Source: Hyphobacterium sp. SN044
GTDB taxonomy: Bacteria > Pseudomonadota > Alphaproteobacteria > Caulobacterales > Maricaulaceae
Direction of reading: 5' to 3'
NCBI RefSeq assembly: GCF_021864465.1
Contig: NZ_JAKKUV010000005.1
Location: 145,936-209,935 of the forward strand
Length of the DNA stretch: 64,000 nt
The number at the start of each line of letters is the position of its first letter. The first letter of the stretch is position 1. A model generated the notes under the pieces. That model saw only the letters and a list, made by a program, of their open reading frames with translations. It had not been told where the DNA came from and did no database searches. This document shows, in pieces, positions 47,467 through 56,702 of this stretch. Both the position numbers and the translations under genes were made by a program.

Positions 47467-48201
47467 ATGAGCGCCGATGCGTCCGGCCTGAAACGGCTGG
47501 CCCTGATCCCCGCACGCGGCGGATCGAAGCGGATTCCGCGCAAGAACATCATCGATTTCCATGGCAAGCCGATGCTCGGCTACTCGGTCGACGCGGCGCT
47601 TGAAAGCGGCCTCTTTGACCGTGTCCATGTGTCCTCGGACGACGACGAGGTCCGCGCCATCGCGGAACGTCTTGGAGCCGATGCCGACCCGAAGCGCCCG
47701 GCCGAACTGGCCGACGACCACACCGGCATTCTGCCGGTCGCGCGCTGGGCGGTTCAGGAATTCGCCAGGCAGGGCCAGCATTTCGACGATGTCTTCATCC
47801 TGTTTGCCTGCGCGCCCTTCATCGAAGCCGAAGAACTGAAACAGGCCTATGAGGTTTACCTGGCCAATGACCGCAAGCGGAATCTGCTGACGGTCTGCCG
47901 GGCGCCAACCCATGTCGAGCAATACTATCGCCTGAACGACAAGGGACAGCTGAACCCGCTTCAGAAGGGCGGGAATTTCATCCGCAGCCAGGATCTCGAC
48001 TACGCCTATTTCGAGACTGGCACATTCACCATCTTCTCGGCGGAATGGCTGACGACCCACCCGACGCTGATGGACGACATGAATTATGTCGGCTTCGAGC
48101 TTCCGGAGTGGAAATCCGTCGATATCGATTCTCCCAAGGACCTCGACTATGCTCGGCGGCTCTTCAGCCTGCACCAGTCGATGGCGAAAGAGTCGGAATG
48201 A
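47467..48201 (+). CDS. pseF: CMP-pseudaminate cytidylyltransferase PseF
   Basis: The 244-residue product has the CMP-sugar synthetase pattern LALIPARGGSKRIPRKNI, HVSSDDDEVRAIA and FACAPFIEAEEL (replacing the usual PTSP loop), with IDSPKDLDYA near the C-terminus. It activates the nonulosonate as the CMP sugar, the donor for the TPR-transferase or another transferase. The start ATG is 5 bases after the PseI stop; its own stop overlaps the next gene's ATG (ATGA). Confidence 0.92.
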   Translation: MSADASGLKRLALIPARGGSKRIPRKNIIDFHGKPMLGYSVDAALESGLFDRVHVSSDDDEVRAIAERLGADADPKRPAELADDHTGILPVARWAVQEFARQGQHFDDVFILFACAPFIEAEELKQAYEVYLANDRKRNLLTVCRAPTHVEQYYRLNDKGQLNPLQKGGNFIRSQDLDYAYFETGTFTIFSAEWLTTHPTLMDDMNYVGFELPEWKSVDIDSPKDLDYARRLFSLHQSMAKESE

Positions 48202-49964
48202 CGGCACGCGCCGCGCGTAAACAGGACAGCACGGAAGCGGTGGGACTGATCTGGCGCGAAGACCAGGTCGCACCACTCAAGGCGGCCGGGGTGACCCAGC
48301 TGGCCGCGATGTGCGGCAAGTCCCACGATGCGGCGCTGAAAAGCGGGCTTCCCCTTGCCGGACCGCCCTTCTGGAGCCTGCTCGACGAGGCGGACCACGC
48401 CGCGATCGATGCCGCCGGCGAGGCCATGGCCGAACGCTGGGCCGAGGCGACAGCCGGTGTCCGCTTTGCCGGCGCACCGGCCGGAGTGATTGACGCGCCA
48501 GCAATCTGGGCGATCGGACGAGAGCTGGCCTATGGTGAGCGGTTGCTGCCCCGCCTGCTCGGTGCCCTCCACGGCACGAGGATCCGCGCGATCGGCCCGG
48601 CGATGGATGCGCCCGGCCTGAGGTTCGATATCGGAACGGCGCTGGCTCTCGAAGCCTGTGGTGTTGCCGGACAGGTGGACCTGCTGCCGCCCCTGCCCTC
48701 CAGGTCGCCGAACGAACCGGCATCCCTGCCATCAGCGTGGCAGACGCCCGAAGGGGAATGGACCGCGTTTCTGGCGACGGGCGTCGGCTTTCTGGCCGAC
48801 CGGCTGCGCGAGGCGGCGGCGAGTTCAAAATCCCTCTACGTCTTCCTCGACCCCGTCGAGTCGGGGCAAATCGAGACGATCCGGAACTGGGCGGCCACCC
48901 AGCCGCATGTCCGAATCGTTCCGCTCTATGGCCGGAATTTCCAGGACGATCTGTCGAAGGGCCGCGACGCGGCCGCCTGGCTTCGGTCCACGGTCGACAG
49001 CCATCTGGTCGGAGCCGACCCGCTGAAACGCCTGGGGCCCATGCTGATCGACCGGTCATGGCCGCGGCACGCCGCGCTGGCGGCCCGGTTCGAGCGCGTC
49101 TTTGCCCGGCCGCCCGCTGCCGCCTATTGCAGCGACTACCGTTCGGCGGAAAGCGCGATCTTCGCAGCGCTTGCCGCTGACAGCGGAGCGGCTCTGACGA
49201 TATTGCCGCATTCAGGATGGCCATTGCCGGAATGGCTGGAAGTACGGCCCGACAGTGCCAATCGCCAATCCTTCTACATGACAAGCAGCGGGGCCGAAGT
49301 CGGAACGAAGCGCGACGCTTCGCTGAAGGCCGACATTCCCGCGGGCCGCGTCGCTCCGCCGGAAAGCCTGCGCCCCGGCCTGCCGCGCCGCCTGATCCGC
49401 CTAGCCCGGCGGATGGTGCGCCTCGCCCGGCCGAAGCCGAAAGTGGTGATCGGCGTGGTGCCGTCGCTCGGCGAGCGGCATGTCTCGTCCGACATTCCCT
49501 ATGCGATCTTCCGCAGCCGGATCGAAGCCCTCATCAATCCGCCGCCCGACCTGATCGACCGCGTCGAGGTTCACTTCCGCTGGCGCTGGGATGAAGGCGG
49601 ACGCAGCATGACCGAGCAGGCGGGTGACGGCGTGCGGGTCCGGCTGGAAACGCAATCTGACCGGGCGCTCAGTCATTTCATCCGGGATTGCGACCTGATG
49701 ATCGAAGTCGGTCTTCCGACCAGCTGCCACCAGGAAGCCTTTGCGCAGGCCTGCGCCTTCTTCCGACTGGGTGAACCGAGCGCGCTGCGTCCGCGGTTTG
49801 CCCATTCCGGACAGACCGTTCCGCAATTGTCCGAGCCCGACCCATGGCCAGGTCTCGCGCCGTATGTCCGGCGCCCGCTGAAGCGTGCATGGCTCGGCCT
49901 GAAGCAATTCTGGAATCTCGAGCGCGAAACTGCACCGGGCCGCGTCCGCAGCGGAAAGCGTTGA
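48198..49964 (+). CDS. Large unknown protein, candidate glycan transferase
   Basis: The 588-residue product does not match a family I know. The N-terminal half is rich in Ala/Arg helices and begins with a region suggestive of a Rossmann-like domain (KAAGVTQLAAMCGKSHDA). The C-terminal half has VVIGVVPSLGERHVSSD and IRDCDLMIEVGLPTS, which could be a second Rossmann domain, together recalling a GT-B arrangement; this is speculation. The gene is translationally coupled to pseF and ends before the ABC-transporter genes, so it may use CMP-pseudaminate. Confidence 0.65.
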   Translation: MTARAARKQDSTEAVGLIWREDQVAPLKAAGVTQLAAMCGKSHDAALKSGLPLAGPPFWSLLDEADHAAIDAAGEAMAERWAEATAGVRFAGAPAGVIDAPAIWAIGRELAYGERLLPRLLGALHGTRIRAIGPAMDAPGLRFDIGTALALEACGVAGQVDLLPPLPSRSPNEPASLPSAWQTPEGEWTAFLATGVGFLADRLREAAASSKSLYVFLDPVESGQIETIRNWAATQPHVRIVPLYGRNFQDDLSKGRDAAAWLRSTVDSHLVGADPLKRLGPMLIDRSWPRHAALAARFERVFARPPAAAYCSDYRSAESAIFAALAADSGAALTILPHSGWPLPEWLEVRPDSANRQSFYMTSSGAEVGTKRDASLKADIPAGRVAPPESLRPGLPRRLIRLARRMVRLARPKPKVVIGVVPSLGERHVSSDIPYAIFRSRIEALINPPPDLIDRVEVHFRWRWDEGGRSMTEQAGDGVRVRLETQSDRALSHFIRDCDLMIEVGLPTSCHQEAFAQACAFFRLGEPSALRPRFAHSGQTVPQLSEPDPWPGLAPYVRRPLKRAWLGLKQFWNLERETAPGRVRSGKR

Positions 49965-50038
49965 CCAGCGCTTGAATTCGCGAATGAATTGGCCGAAGAG
50001 AGGCGCCGGCCCCGGGGCCGGAAACCGGTCAGCGATCC

Positions 50039-50884
50039 ATGAACGCCTCTTCCACGCCATCCAGAAGTGTTGCCCTTCAACGCCGTAACCTGCAGGGCCG
50101 CGGTGTTTCCAGGGCAATCAGCGACCTCATCGACGGGTTCGCCGCCTGGCAGATATGGGCCAATCTCGGCTGGAATGACATCCGGACGCGCTACCGCCGG
50201 TCGATGATCGGCCCGTTCTGGATCACGATCTCCATGGCGGTCACGGTACTGGCGCTGGGCTTTCTCTATGCGCGCCTGTTCCGGATCGATATCGAAGCCT
50301 TCCTGCCGATGCTCGCGCTCGGCTTCATTCTCTGGGGCTTCTTTGCGCCAACGCTGAACGAGTGCTGCACGATCTTCGTGGCGAACCAGAACTTCATCAA
50401 GCAGGCGACGATTCCGCTGACGGTCTACATCAACCAGGCGATCTTCCGTCAGCTGATCACCTTCGCGCACAACTTCATCATCTATTTCGGAATGGTTTTC
50501 TTCCTGAACATTCCGATCGGATGGGTCACACTCTGGGCAATACCCGCCTTCATACTTGTGACGATCACCATCTTCGGCGCCGGCCTGTTTCTCGCCGTGG
50601 TGTGCGCGCGATTCCGGGACATCCCGAACATCGTCCAGAACATCCTTCAGATCGGCTTCTATCTCAGCCCGATCCTCTGGAGCGCCGAACTTCTTCCCGA
50701 ACGCGCCTTCTTCCTGACGTGGAACCCGTTCTACTATCTGATCTACGTCATCCGCATGCCGCTGCTCGGTGAAGCGCCAACGCCGGAGATCTGGCTTGGC
50801 ACCGGCGTGATCACGCTCGTCTGCCTGACGCTTGGCCTTGTCAGCTTCCTCCTGATGCGCCGCCGCATCGCATACTGGGTCTGA
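50039..50884 (+). CDS. ABC-2 type polysaccharide export permease (Wzm-like)
   Basis: The 281-residue product has six probable membrane helices, the N-terminal DLIDGFAAWQIWANLGWNDIRTRYRRSMIGPFW block (core RTRYRRSMIGPFW), typical of polysaccharide exporters such as KpsM/Wzm, and the ILQIGFYLSPILW block. It forms the channel with the ATPase encoded 2 bases downstream. It would export an undecaprenol- or lipid-linked glycan to the periplasm. Confidence 0.93.
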   Translation: MNASSTPSRSVALQRRNLQGRGVSRAISDLIDGFAAWQIWANLGWNDIRTRYRRSMIGPFWITISMAVTVLALGFLYARLFRIDIEAFLPMLALGFILWGFFAPTLNECCTIFVANQNFIKQATIPLTVYINQAIFRQLITFAHNFIIYFGMVFFLNIPIGWVTLWAIPAFILVTITIFGAGLFLAVVCARFRDIPNIVQNILQIGFYLSPILWSAELLPERAFFLTWNPFYYLIYVIRMPLLGEAPTPEIWLGTGVITLVCLTLGLVSFLLMRRRIAYWV

Positions 50885-50886
50885 TC

Positions 50887-51648
50887 ATGTCCGAACCCAT
50901 CCAGGCCAGCCTGACCGACGTCGACGTCGAATTCCAGATCTACGACACGCCGCAACGGTCCCTGAAGAACAACCTCATCGCGGCCGCGACCGGCGGCACG
51001 CTGGCGCGCGACTCCCGCGACCGCATCGTGGTGAAGGCGCTCGACAATGTCTCGATGACGCTGGAGCACGGCGACCGGATCGCCCTGATCGGACACAACG
51101 GGGCCGGCAAGACCACGCTTCTGCGTGTGCTGGCCGGCATCTACGAGCCGACCCGCGGCGATGTCTCGCTATCGGGCTCGGTAGCCGCCGTCTTCAATGT
51201 CGGCCTCGGCATCGACCTCGAGGCCACGGGCCGCGAGAACATCTTCCTGCGCAGCCTGTTCCTTGGGATCGGCCGCAAGGATGCTCAGTCGCTTTCCGAC
51301 GAGATTCTCGAATTTGCCGAACTCGGCAATTTCGCGGACATGCCGGTGCGCACCTATTCGACCGGGATGCTGGCGCGGCTTCAGTTCGCGATCACGACGG
51401 CGGTTCAGCCCGACATCCTCTTGATCGACGAAGGCATCGGCGCCGGCGACGCCGCCTTTTTCGCCAAGGCACAGCAGCGCATGGATGAACTCATGGCGCG
51501 CTCGGGCATTCTGGTACTGGCATCGCACTCGGAAGGCCTGGTACGGAGCATGTGCAACAAGGCCATGCTGTTGAACCACGGAAAGGTCGTTTTCCAGGGC
51601 GATATCGACGACACATACTCGGCCTATGCCGATCTCATCGCGCTCTAG
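50887..51648 (+). CDS. Polysaccharide ABC exporter ATPase (Wzt/KpsT-like)
   Basis: The 253-residue product has Walker A GHNGAGKT at 69-76, Walker B ILLIDEG and the degenerate signature YSTGMLARLQF, typical of polysaccharide exporters, and DVEFQIYDT near the N-terminus. It lacks the C-terminal carbohydrate-binding domain of long Wzt proteins, so chain-end recognition would be by another factor or not needed. Paired with the permease 2 bases upstream. Confidence 0.94.
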   Translation: MSEPIQASLTDVDVEFQIYDTPQRSLKNNLIAAATGGTLARDSRDRIVVKALDNVSMTLEHGDRIALIGHNGAGKTTLLRVLAGIYEPTRGDVSLSGSVAAVFNVGLGIDLEATGRENIFLRSLFLGIGRKDAQSLSDEILEFAELGNFADMPVRTYSTGMLARLQFAITTAVQPDILLIDEGIGAGDAAFFAKAQQRMDELMARSGILVLASHSEGLVRSMCNKAMLLNHGKVVFQGDIDDTYSAYADLIAL

Positions 51649-51772
51649 GCCACGCGCGATCGCCCATTCGGGGGATTGGATGGCCCGGCTATTGCTTGGT
51701 AATGTCATAAATGCAGCGTAAGCTGAAAGAATGTCTGAAACGGGGGGCGCGCGAAATCGCGCCAGGGACATG

Positions 51773-53137
51773 ATGAGTGGGGATAAGTTGTTCGGTACCG
51801 ATGGTATCCGGGGCGAAGTGAATATCGCTCCGATGACTGCGGATATTGCCCTTCGTCTGGGGCAGGCCATCGGCGTCACCTTCAATCGTGGCGGGACGCA
51901 TCCGTCGGTCGTGATCGGCAAGGATACGCGTCTCTCCGGCTACATGTTCGAGAACGCCCTGACCGCGGGTCTGACCTCGGTAGGCGTCGATGCACGCCTC
52001 GTCGGGCCGATCCCGACGCCGGCGATCGGCGTCCTGACGCGTTCGATGCGCGCCGAGGCAGGCGTGATGATCACCGCCTCGCACAATGGCTATCAGGACA
52101 ATGGCATCAAGGTCTTCGGCCCGGACGGGTTCAAGATCGGTGATGCCGAGCAGGAGGCGCTCGAAGCCTTCATCCGCAACCCGGAAGACATTCCGCTTCG
52201 CAACATGGTTGGCCGCGTGCGCCGCTATCACGACGCGATCGGGCGATATGTCGAGGTCGTAAAATCGTCGGTGCCGCGCGACTTGTCGCTGACCGGGATG
52301 ACGATCGTGGTCGACAGTGCGAACGGAGCTGGTTACCGCGTCGCGCCGCAAACGCTGTGGGAGCTGGGCGCGGAGGTCCACTCCATCGGCGCCGAGCCGA
52401 ACGGGATCAATATCAATCGGGGATGCGGCTCGACAGACCTCAGTGCACTGACGGCTGCCGTTCTGGAGCGCAAGGCCGATATCGGTGTCGCCCTCGATGG
52501 CGATGCGGACCGGGTCATCATGGTCGACGAGAAAGGCGAGGCGATCGACGGCGACCAGATCCTCGGCAGCATCGCGGCAAGCTGGAAGCGTCTCGAAACG
52601 CTGCGCGGCGGCGGTGTTGTGGCGACGATCATGTCGAATTTCGGCCTCGAACGCTTCCTGCGCGACGAAGGCCTGATGCTGCACCGGACCCCGGTCGGCG
52701 ACCGGCATGTGATCGCCCAGATGCGCGCCAAGGGCTTCAATGTCGGCGGCGAACAGTCCGGTCACGTCATTCTGAGCGACTATTCGACGACGGGCGACGG
52801 CCTGATCGCGGCGATCCAGATCCTCTCCGCCTTCCGCAAGGCCGACCGGCCCGCGAGCGAAGCGCTGCGGATTTTCCAGCCGGTACCGCAGATCCTGCGC
52901 AATGTCCGGTTCACCAGCGGCAATCCGATGGATGATCCGGACGTGCAGAAGTCGATCTCCGACGCCGAGCTGAAGCTGTCGAATCTTGGCCGTGTCGTTG
53001 TCCGGAAGTCTGGCACCGAGCCGCTGATCCGGGTCATGACGGAAGCCGACGATCCCGATCTTGCGGCATCGGTCGCCGCATCGGTCGTACACGCGGTCGA
53101 GACGTCGGTGGAACGCGGCCTCGCGGCCGCGCAGTAA
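51773..53137 (+). CDS. glmM: Phosphoglucosamine mutase GlmM
   Basis: The 454-residue enzyme interconverts glucosamine-6- and -1-phosphate on the way to UDP-GlcNAc. It begins close to FGTDGIRGEVN, has the catalytic phosphoserine loop MITASHNGYQDNGIK, the metal loop ALDGDADRVIM, and GEQSGHVI plus VRKSGTEPLIRVM. The start is uncertain between 51731, 51770 and 51773; the last is chosen for closest fit to the family N-terminus. It lies far from ftsH-folP, its common neighbours elsewhere, but close to the glycan genes. Confidence 0.96.
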   Translation: MSGDKLFGTDGIRGEVNIAPMTADIALRLGQAIGVTFNRGGTHPSVVIGKDTRLSGYMFENALTAGLTSVGVDARLVGPIPTPAIGVLTRSMRAEAGVMITASHNGYQDNGIKVFGPDGFKIGDAEQEALEAFIRNPEDIPLRNMVGRVRRYHDAIGRYVEVVKSSVPRDLSLTGMTIVVDSANGAGYRVAPQTLWELGAEVHSIGAEPNGININRGCGSTDLSALTAAVLERKADIGVALDGDADRVIMVDEKGEAIDGDQILGSIAASWKRLETLRGGGVVATIMSNFGLERFLRDEGLMLHRTPVGDRHVIAQMRAKGFNVGGEQSGHVILSDYSTTGDGLIAAIQILSAFRKADRPASEALRIFQPVPQILRNVRFTSGNPMDDPDVQKSISDAELKLSNLGRVVVRKSGTEPLIRVMTEADDPDLAASVAASVVHAVETSVERGLAAAQ

Positions 53138-53146
53138 TCCGAACCG

Positions 53147-54661
53147 TCAGAGCGTCTGGTCGAACGCCCCGATCGAGGGGTGGGCAGAGAGGCGCGCCTG
53201 GATATCGGCAAAGATCGCCTTCATGTCCTCGGGCGACGCCATGCTTTCCACCACGATGACGAGGTTCGGCGTATTGGACGACGCTCGGACCAGGCCCCAG
53301 GACCCGTCTTCGAGGATGAATCGGACGCCGTTCACGGTGATCAGCTCGGCGATCTTCCGGCCGGCGACGGTCTCGCCCGCTTCCATGGCCTTGGTGTAGG
53401 TCGCAACGATCGAATCGACGACGCCGTACTTCTCCTCGTCGGAGCATTTCGGCGACATGGTCGGCGAGGTGTAGCTGACCGGCAGGTCTCGGCGCAGATC
53501 GGCCATCGACTTCGACGGAGTGGCGTCCAGCATCTGCAGGACAGAGCGTGCAGCGACGATGCCGTCGTCGTAGCCGCGGCCGATCGGAGGCTGCATGAAG
53601 AAGTGGCCCGACTTCTCGAAGCCGGCGAGCGCACCCACCTCCTTCGACTTGCGCTTGATGTAGGAGTGCCCGGTCTTCCAGTAGAGCGTCTTCGCCGAAT
53701 TTTTCTTCAGCACCGGATCGGTCAGGAAGAGGCCGGTCGATTTCACGTCGACCACAAAGGTCGCTTCCGGGAAACGGCCCGAAAGATCGCGCGCGAGCAT
53801 CAGGCCGATCTTGTCGGCGAAGATTTCCTCGCCTTCATTGTCGACCACGCCGCAGCGGTCGCCATCACCGTCGAAGGCCAGGCCGATATCGGCGCCATGT
53901 TCCAGAACCGCATCGCGCAGGACATGAAGCATCTTCATGTCTTCCGGGTTCGGATTGTAGCGCGGGAAGGTGTGATCGAGCTCGCAGTCGAGGGCGATGA
54001 CCTCGGCCCCCATCGCTTCGAGCGCCTTTGGCGCGAACGCCCCGGCCGTACCATTGCCGCAGGCGGCGACCACTTTCAGTTTCCGGTTCAGTCTGAACCC
54101 GTCGGACAGGTCGGCGAGATAGCGTTCCGCAACACCTTCGACCCGAACGTAGCTGCCGCCCTCGCGCGTGACGCCCTCACCGTTCAGGACGATTTCCTTC
54201 AATCGGCTCATTTCGTCCGGGCCGAAGGTCAGCGGCGGCTCGACCCCCATCTTCACGCCGGTCCAGCCATTGGAATTGTGGCTGGCGGTGACCATGGCGA
54301 CGCAGGGAATGTCCAGATCGAACTGGGCGAAATAGGCGGTCGGCGACAGGCCGAGACCGATATCGTTGACCTCGATCCCCGCCGACATGAGGCCGAGTTC
54401 GAGGGCCTGCTTCACGCCGAGCGAATAGGCCCGGAAATCGTTGCAGGTGACGATGCGGGGCTCGATACCCAGCTCATGGATCAGCGTGCCGAGACCGAGG
54501 CCAAGCGCCTGGACGCCGTAGAGGTTCAGCTCCGGCTCGCGCGTATCGGCCGGATTCCCGAACCACCAGCGCGCATCGTACTCGCGAAAGCCGGTCGGCT
54601 TGATCACGGGACGGGTCTCGAATTCCCAACTGTTGGGCCGGGCGGAGGCGAGCGGCTTCAT
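53147..54661 (-). CDS. manB: Phosphomannomutase/phosphoglucomutase
   Basis: The 504-residue alpha-phosphohexomutase has REYDARW near the N-terminus, the catalytic Ser near residue 126 in VTASHNSNGWTG, the metal loop AFDGDGDRCGVVD, the sugar loop FEKSGHFFM and a phosphate loop near RASSNTPNLVIVVE. It would convert mannose-6-P to mannose-1-P for ManC and/or glucose-6-P to glucose-1-P for GalU. It converges with glmM, 9 bases apart. Confidence 0.92.
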   Translation of the reverse strand: MKPLASARPNSWEFETRPVIKPTGFREYDARWWFGNPADTREPELNLYGVQALGLGLGTLIHELGIEPRIVTCNDFRAYSLGVKQALELGLMSAGIEVNDIGLGLSPTAYFAQFDLDIPCVAMVTASHNSNGWTGVKMGVEPPLTFGPDEMSRLKEIVLNGEGVTREGGSYVRVEGVAERYLADLSDGFRLNRKLKVVAACGNGTAGAFAPKALEAMGAEVIALDCELDHTFPRYNPNPEDMKMLHVLRDAVLEHGADIGLAFDGDGDRCGVVDNEGEEIFADKIGLMLARDLSGRFPEATFVVDVKSTGLFLTDPVLKKNSAKTLYWKTGHSYIKRKSKEVGALAGFEKSGHFFMQPPIGRGYDDGIVAARSVLQMLDATPSKSMADLRRDLPVSYTSPTMSPKCSDEEKYGVVDSIVATYTKAMEAGETVAGRKIAELITVNGVRFILEDGSWGLVRASSNTPNLVIVVESMASPEDMKAIFADIQARLSAHPSIGAFDQTL

Positions 54662-54684
54662 GTCTCAGTCCTTTTCGGTCGGGA

Positions 54685-55302
54685 TCATTCGTTGGTGTCG
54701 AGAATGCGGGCTTCGATGCGGCGCACGAGTACCGGGCGTTCCAGCCCGTCGAGATCGGGCCAGATTCCGATCCATTCCTGATCGTTGGCGACGGCATTCG
54801 CCGGTACGTCGAACACGAAGGTATAGGTCTGCCAATCCTCGTCCAGTTCCGCCACATGGCGCGGGGAGTCCCCCGCCTGTGCCGTGAAGTAGGACATATA
54901 GGCCTCGGTGTGATCGCCGCGCATGGCGCGCATCTCGATCGAGACCTCGACCGGGTGGCCGATCGCGTCTTCCTCGAAGGCGCGAGGCAGGAGCAGACCG
55001 ACGCCAGCCGACATCGTGCCCGCCTGTTCGAAGGAGGCATTGGCGGTGATGCGAGCGGCCTCTTCGGTGGGCACATAATCGGATTCCGTGCCCGGCCCCG
55101 GTACGAGACCGGCGAGCGCCTCGCCCTCGATCACGAGGTGACGGCCGTCAAAGCTGAAGCCGCGGGTTTCCTGCTCGCCCGACATGGCGAACCAGATCAT
55201 GCCCGCAACGACGAGACTGGCCACGAGATAGAAAACCGGGTCCGATGCCAGGACCCAAAGGTCGAAGCCTGCCTGCTTCCGGCTGGTTCCCGTTTCGGAC
55301 AT
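54685..55302 (-). CDS. Membrane-anchored periplasmic protein of unknown function
   Basis: The 205-residue product has a cytoplasmic N-terminus, one membrane helix (about 20-42) and a periplasmic domain of about 160 residues with beta-rich character (FSFDGRHLVIEGE, VSIEMRAMRGD and WQTYTFVFDVPANA). The pattern resembles a jelly-roll carbohydrate-binding module, but I recognise no family. It lies between ugd and the phosphohexomutase on the same strand, with 5- and 23-base gaps, suggesting a role in polysaccharide handling. Confidence 0.7.
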   Translation of the reverse strand: MSETGTSRKQAGFDLWVLASDPVFYLVASLVVAGMIWFAMSGEQETRGFSFDGRHLVIEGEALAGLVPGPGTESDYVPTEEAARITANASFEQAGTMSAGVGLLLPRAFEEDAIGHPVEVSIEMRAMRGDHTEAYMSYFTAQAGDSPRHVAELDEDWQTYTFVFDVPANAVANDQEWIGIWPDLDGLERPVLVRRIEARILDTNE

Positions 55303-55307
55303 AGCGG

Positions 55308-56609
55308 TCAGCGGCCGACGCTGGTGTAGTCGAAGCCGCGCTCGGCCATGTCATCGGGCCGGTAGATATTGCGGAGGTCGACGACGACCTTGCCCTTCAT
55401 CGACTGGCTCAACCGGTCGAGGTCGAGCGCGCGAAACTCGTTCCATTCCGTGATGATGACGAGGGCGTCGGCACCGTCGGCGCACAGATAGGGTCCGGAG
55501 ACGAATTCGACGTCCTTCATCAGACGCTCCGCCTCGACGATGCCGGCCGGATCGTAGGCGCGGATCTTCGCGCCGGCTTCCTGCAGGGCCGGGATTATGT
55601 CGAGCGAGGGCGCATCGCGCATGTCGTCCGTATTCGGCTTGAAGGTCAGGCCAAGCACCGCGATCGTCTTGCCCTTGGCGTCGCCGCCCATTGCCTTCAC
55701 GACCTTGTCGGCCATCGCGCGCTTGCGGGAATCGTTCACCGCAACGGTGGTTTCGACCAGTTTCAGCGGCGTGCCCGCCTCCTTGGCGGTCTTGGTCAGG
55801 GCGAGCGTGTCCTTGGGGAAGCAGGATCCGCCATAACCCGGGCCGGCATTGAGGAATTTCGAGCCGATCCGCTTGTCGAGGCCAACGCCGCGCGCAACCT
55901 CCTGAACGTTGGCGCCGACTTCCTCGCAGAGATCGGCCATTTCGTTGATGAAGGTGATCTTCATCGCGAGGAAGGCGTTGGCGGCATACTTGATCAACTC
56001 GGACGTCCGGCGGCCGGTGAACAGGAGCGGCGTCTCGTTGAGATAGAGCGGACGGTAGAGTTCCTTCATCACCGTCTGGGCACGATCGTCCTCGGTGCCG
56101 ACGACCACCCGATCAGGGCGTTTGAAGTCATCTATCGCCGCGCCTTCGCGCAGGAATTCCGGGTTGGACACGACCGAGAAATCCCCGTCCGGGCGGCGTT
56201 CGCGAATGATGCGCTCGACCTCGTCGCCGGTGCCGACCGGCACGGTCGACTTGTTCACGATGACGGTATAGCCCTCCATCACCGAGGCGATTTCCTCAGC
56301 AGCGGCATAGACATAGCTGAGGTCTGCATGGCCGTCGCCGCGGCGCGACGGCGTGCCCACGGCGATGAAGACAACGTCGGCATTCTTCACCGCTTCGGAC
56401 AGATCGGTCGCGAAATCGAGGCGTTCCTCGCGCACATTGCGCTGGACCAGAAGGTCGAGGCCCGGTTCGTAGATCGGGATGCCGCCGGCGCGGAGCATCG
56501 CGACCTTTTCCTCATTCTTGTCGACGCAGGTCACATGGTGGCCGAAATCGGCAAAACACGCCCCGGAAACAAGGCCGACATATCCGGTTCCGATCATCGC
56601 CACGCGCAT
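55308..56609 (-). CDS. ugd: UDP-glucose 6-dehydrogenase
   Basis: The 433-residue enzyme oxidises UDP-glucose to UDP-glucuronate with NAD+. It begins MRVAMIGTGYVGLVSGA, has NKSTVPVGTGDEVE, the ISEMAD-like NEMADLCEEVGAN and the catalytic Cys near residue 263 in GYGGSCFPKD. The ATG at 56609 is the family start. The product suits the UDP-glucuronate-4-epimerase-like protein at 30964-31953. It is 5 bases upstream of the unknown membrane gene. Confidence 0.98.
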   Translation of the reverse strand: MRVAMIGTGYVGLVSGACFADFGHHVTCVDKNEEKVAMLRAGGIPIYEPGLDLLVQRNVREERLDFATDLSEAVKNADVVFIAVGTPSRRGDGHADLSYVYAAAEEIASVMEGYTVIVNKSTVPVGTGDEVERIIRERRPDGDFSVVSNPEFLREGAAIDDFKRPDRVVVGTEDDRAQTVMKELYRPLYLNETPLLFTGRRTSELIKYAANAFLAMKITFINEMADLCEEVGANVQEVARGVGLDKRIGSKFLNAGPGYGGSCFPKDTLALTKTAKEAGTPLKLVETTVAVNDSRKRAMADKVVKAMGGDAKGKTIAVLGLTFKPNTDDMRDAPSLDIIPALQEAGAKIRAYDPAGIVEAERLMKDVEFVSGPYLCADGADALVIITEWNEFRALDLDRLSQSMKGKVVVDLRNIYRPDDMAERGFDYTSVGR

Positions 56610-56702
56610 GGCCTGGTCCTCTCTGTTTCGGGCCTGCCCCTGGTGCAAGCTATCGGTCGGGCGATGCCACGGGCAAGGCCGCAGCGCAAGGCAATAGCCT
56701 GC

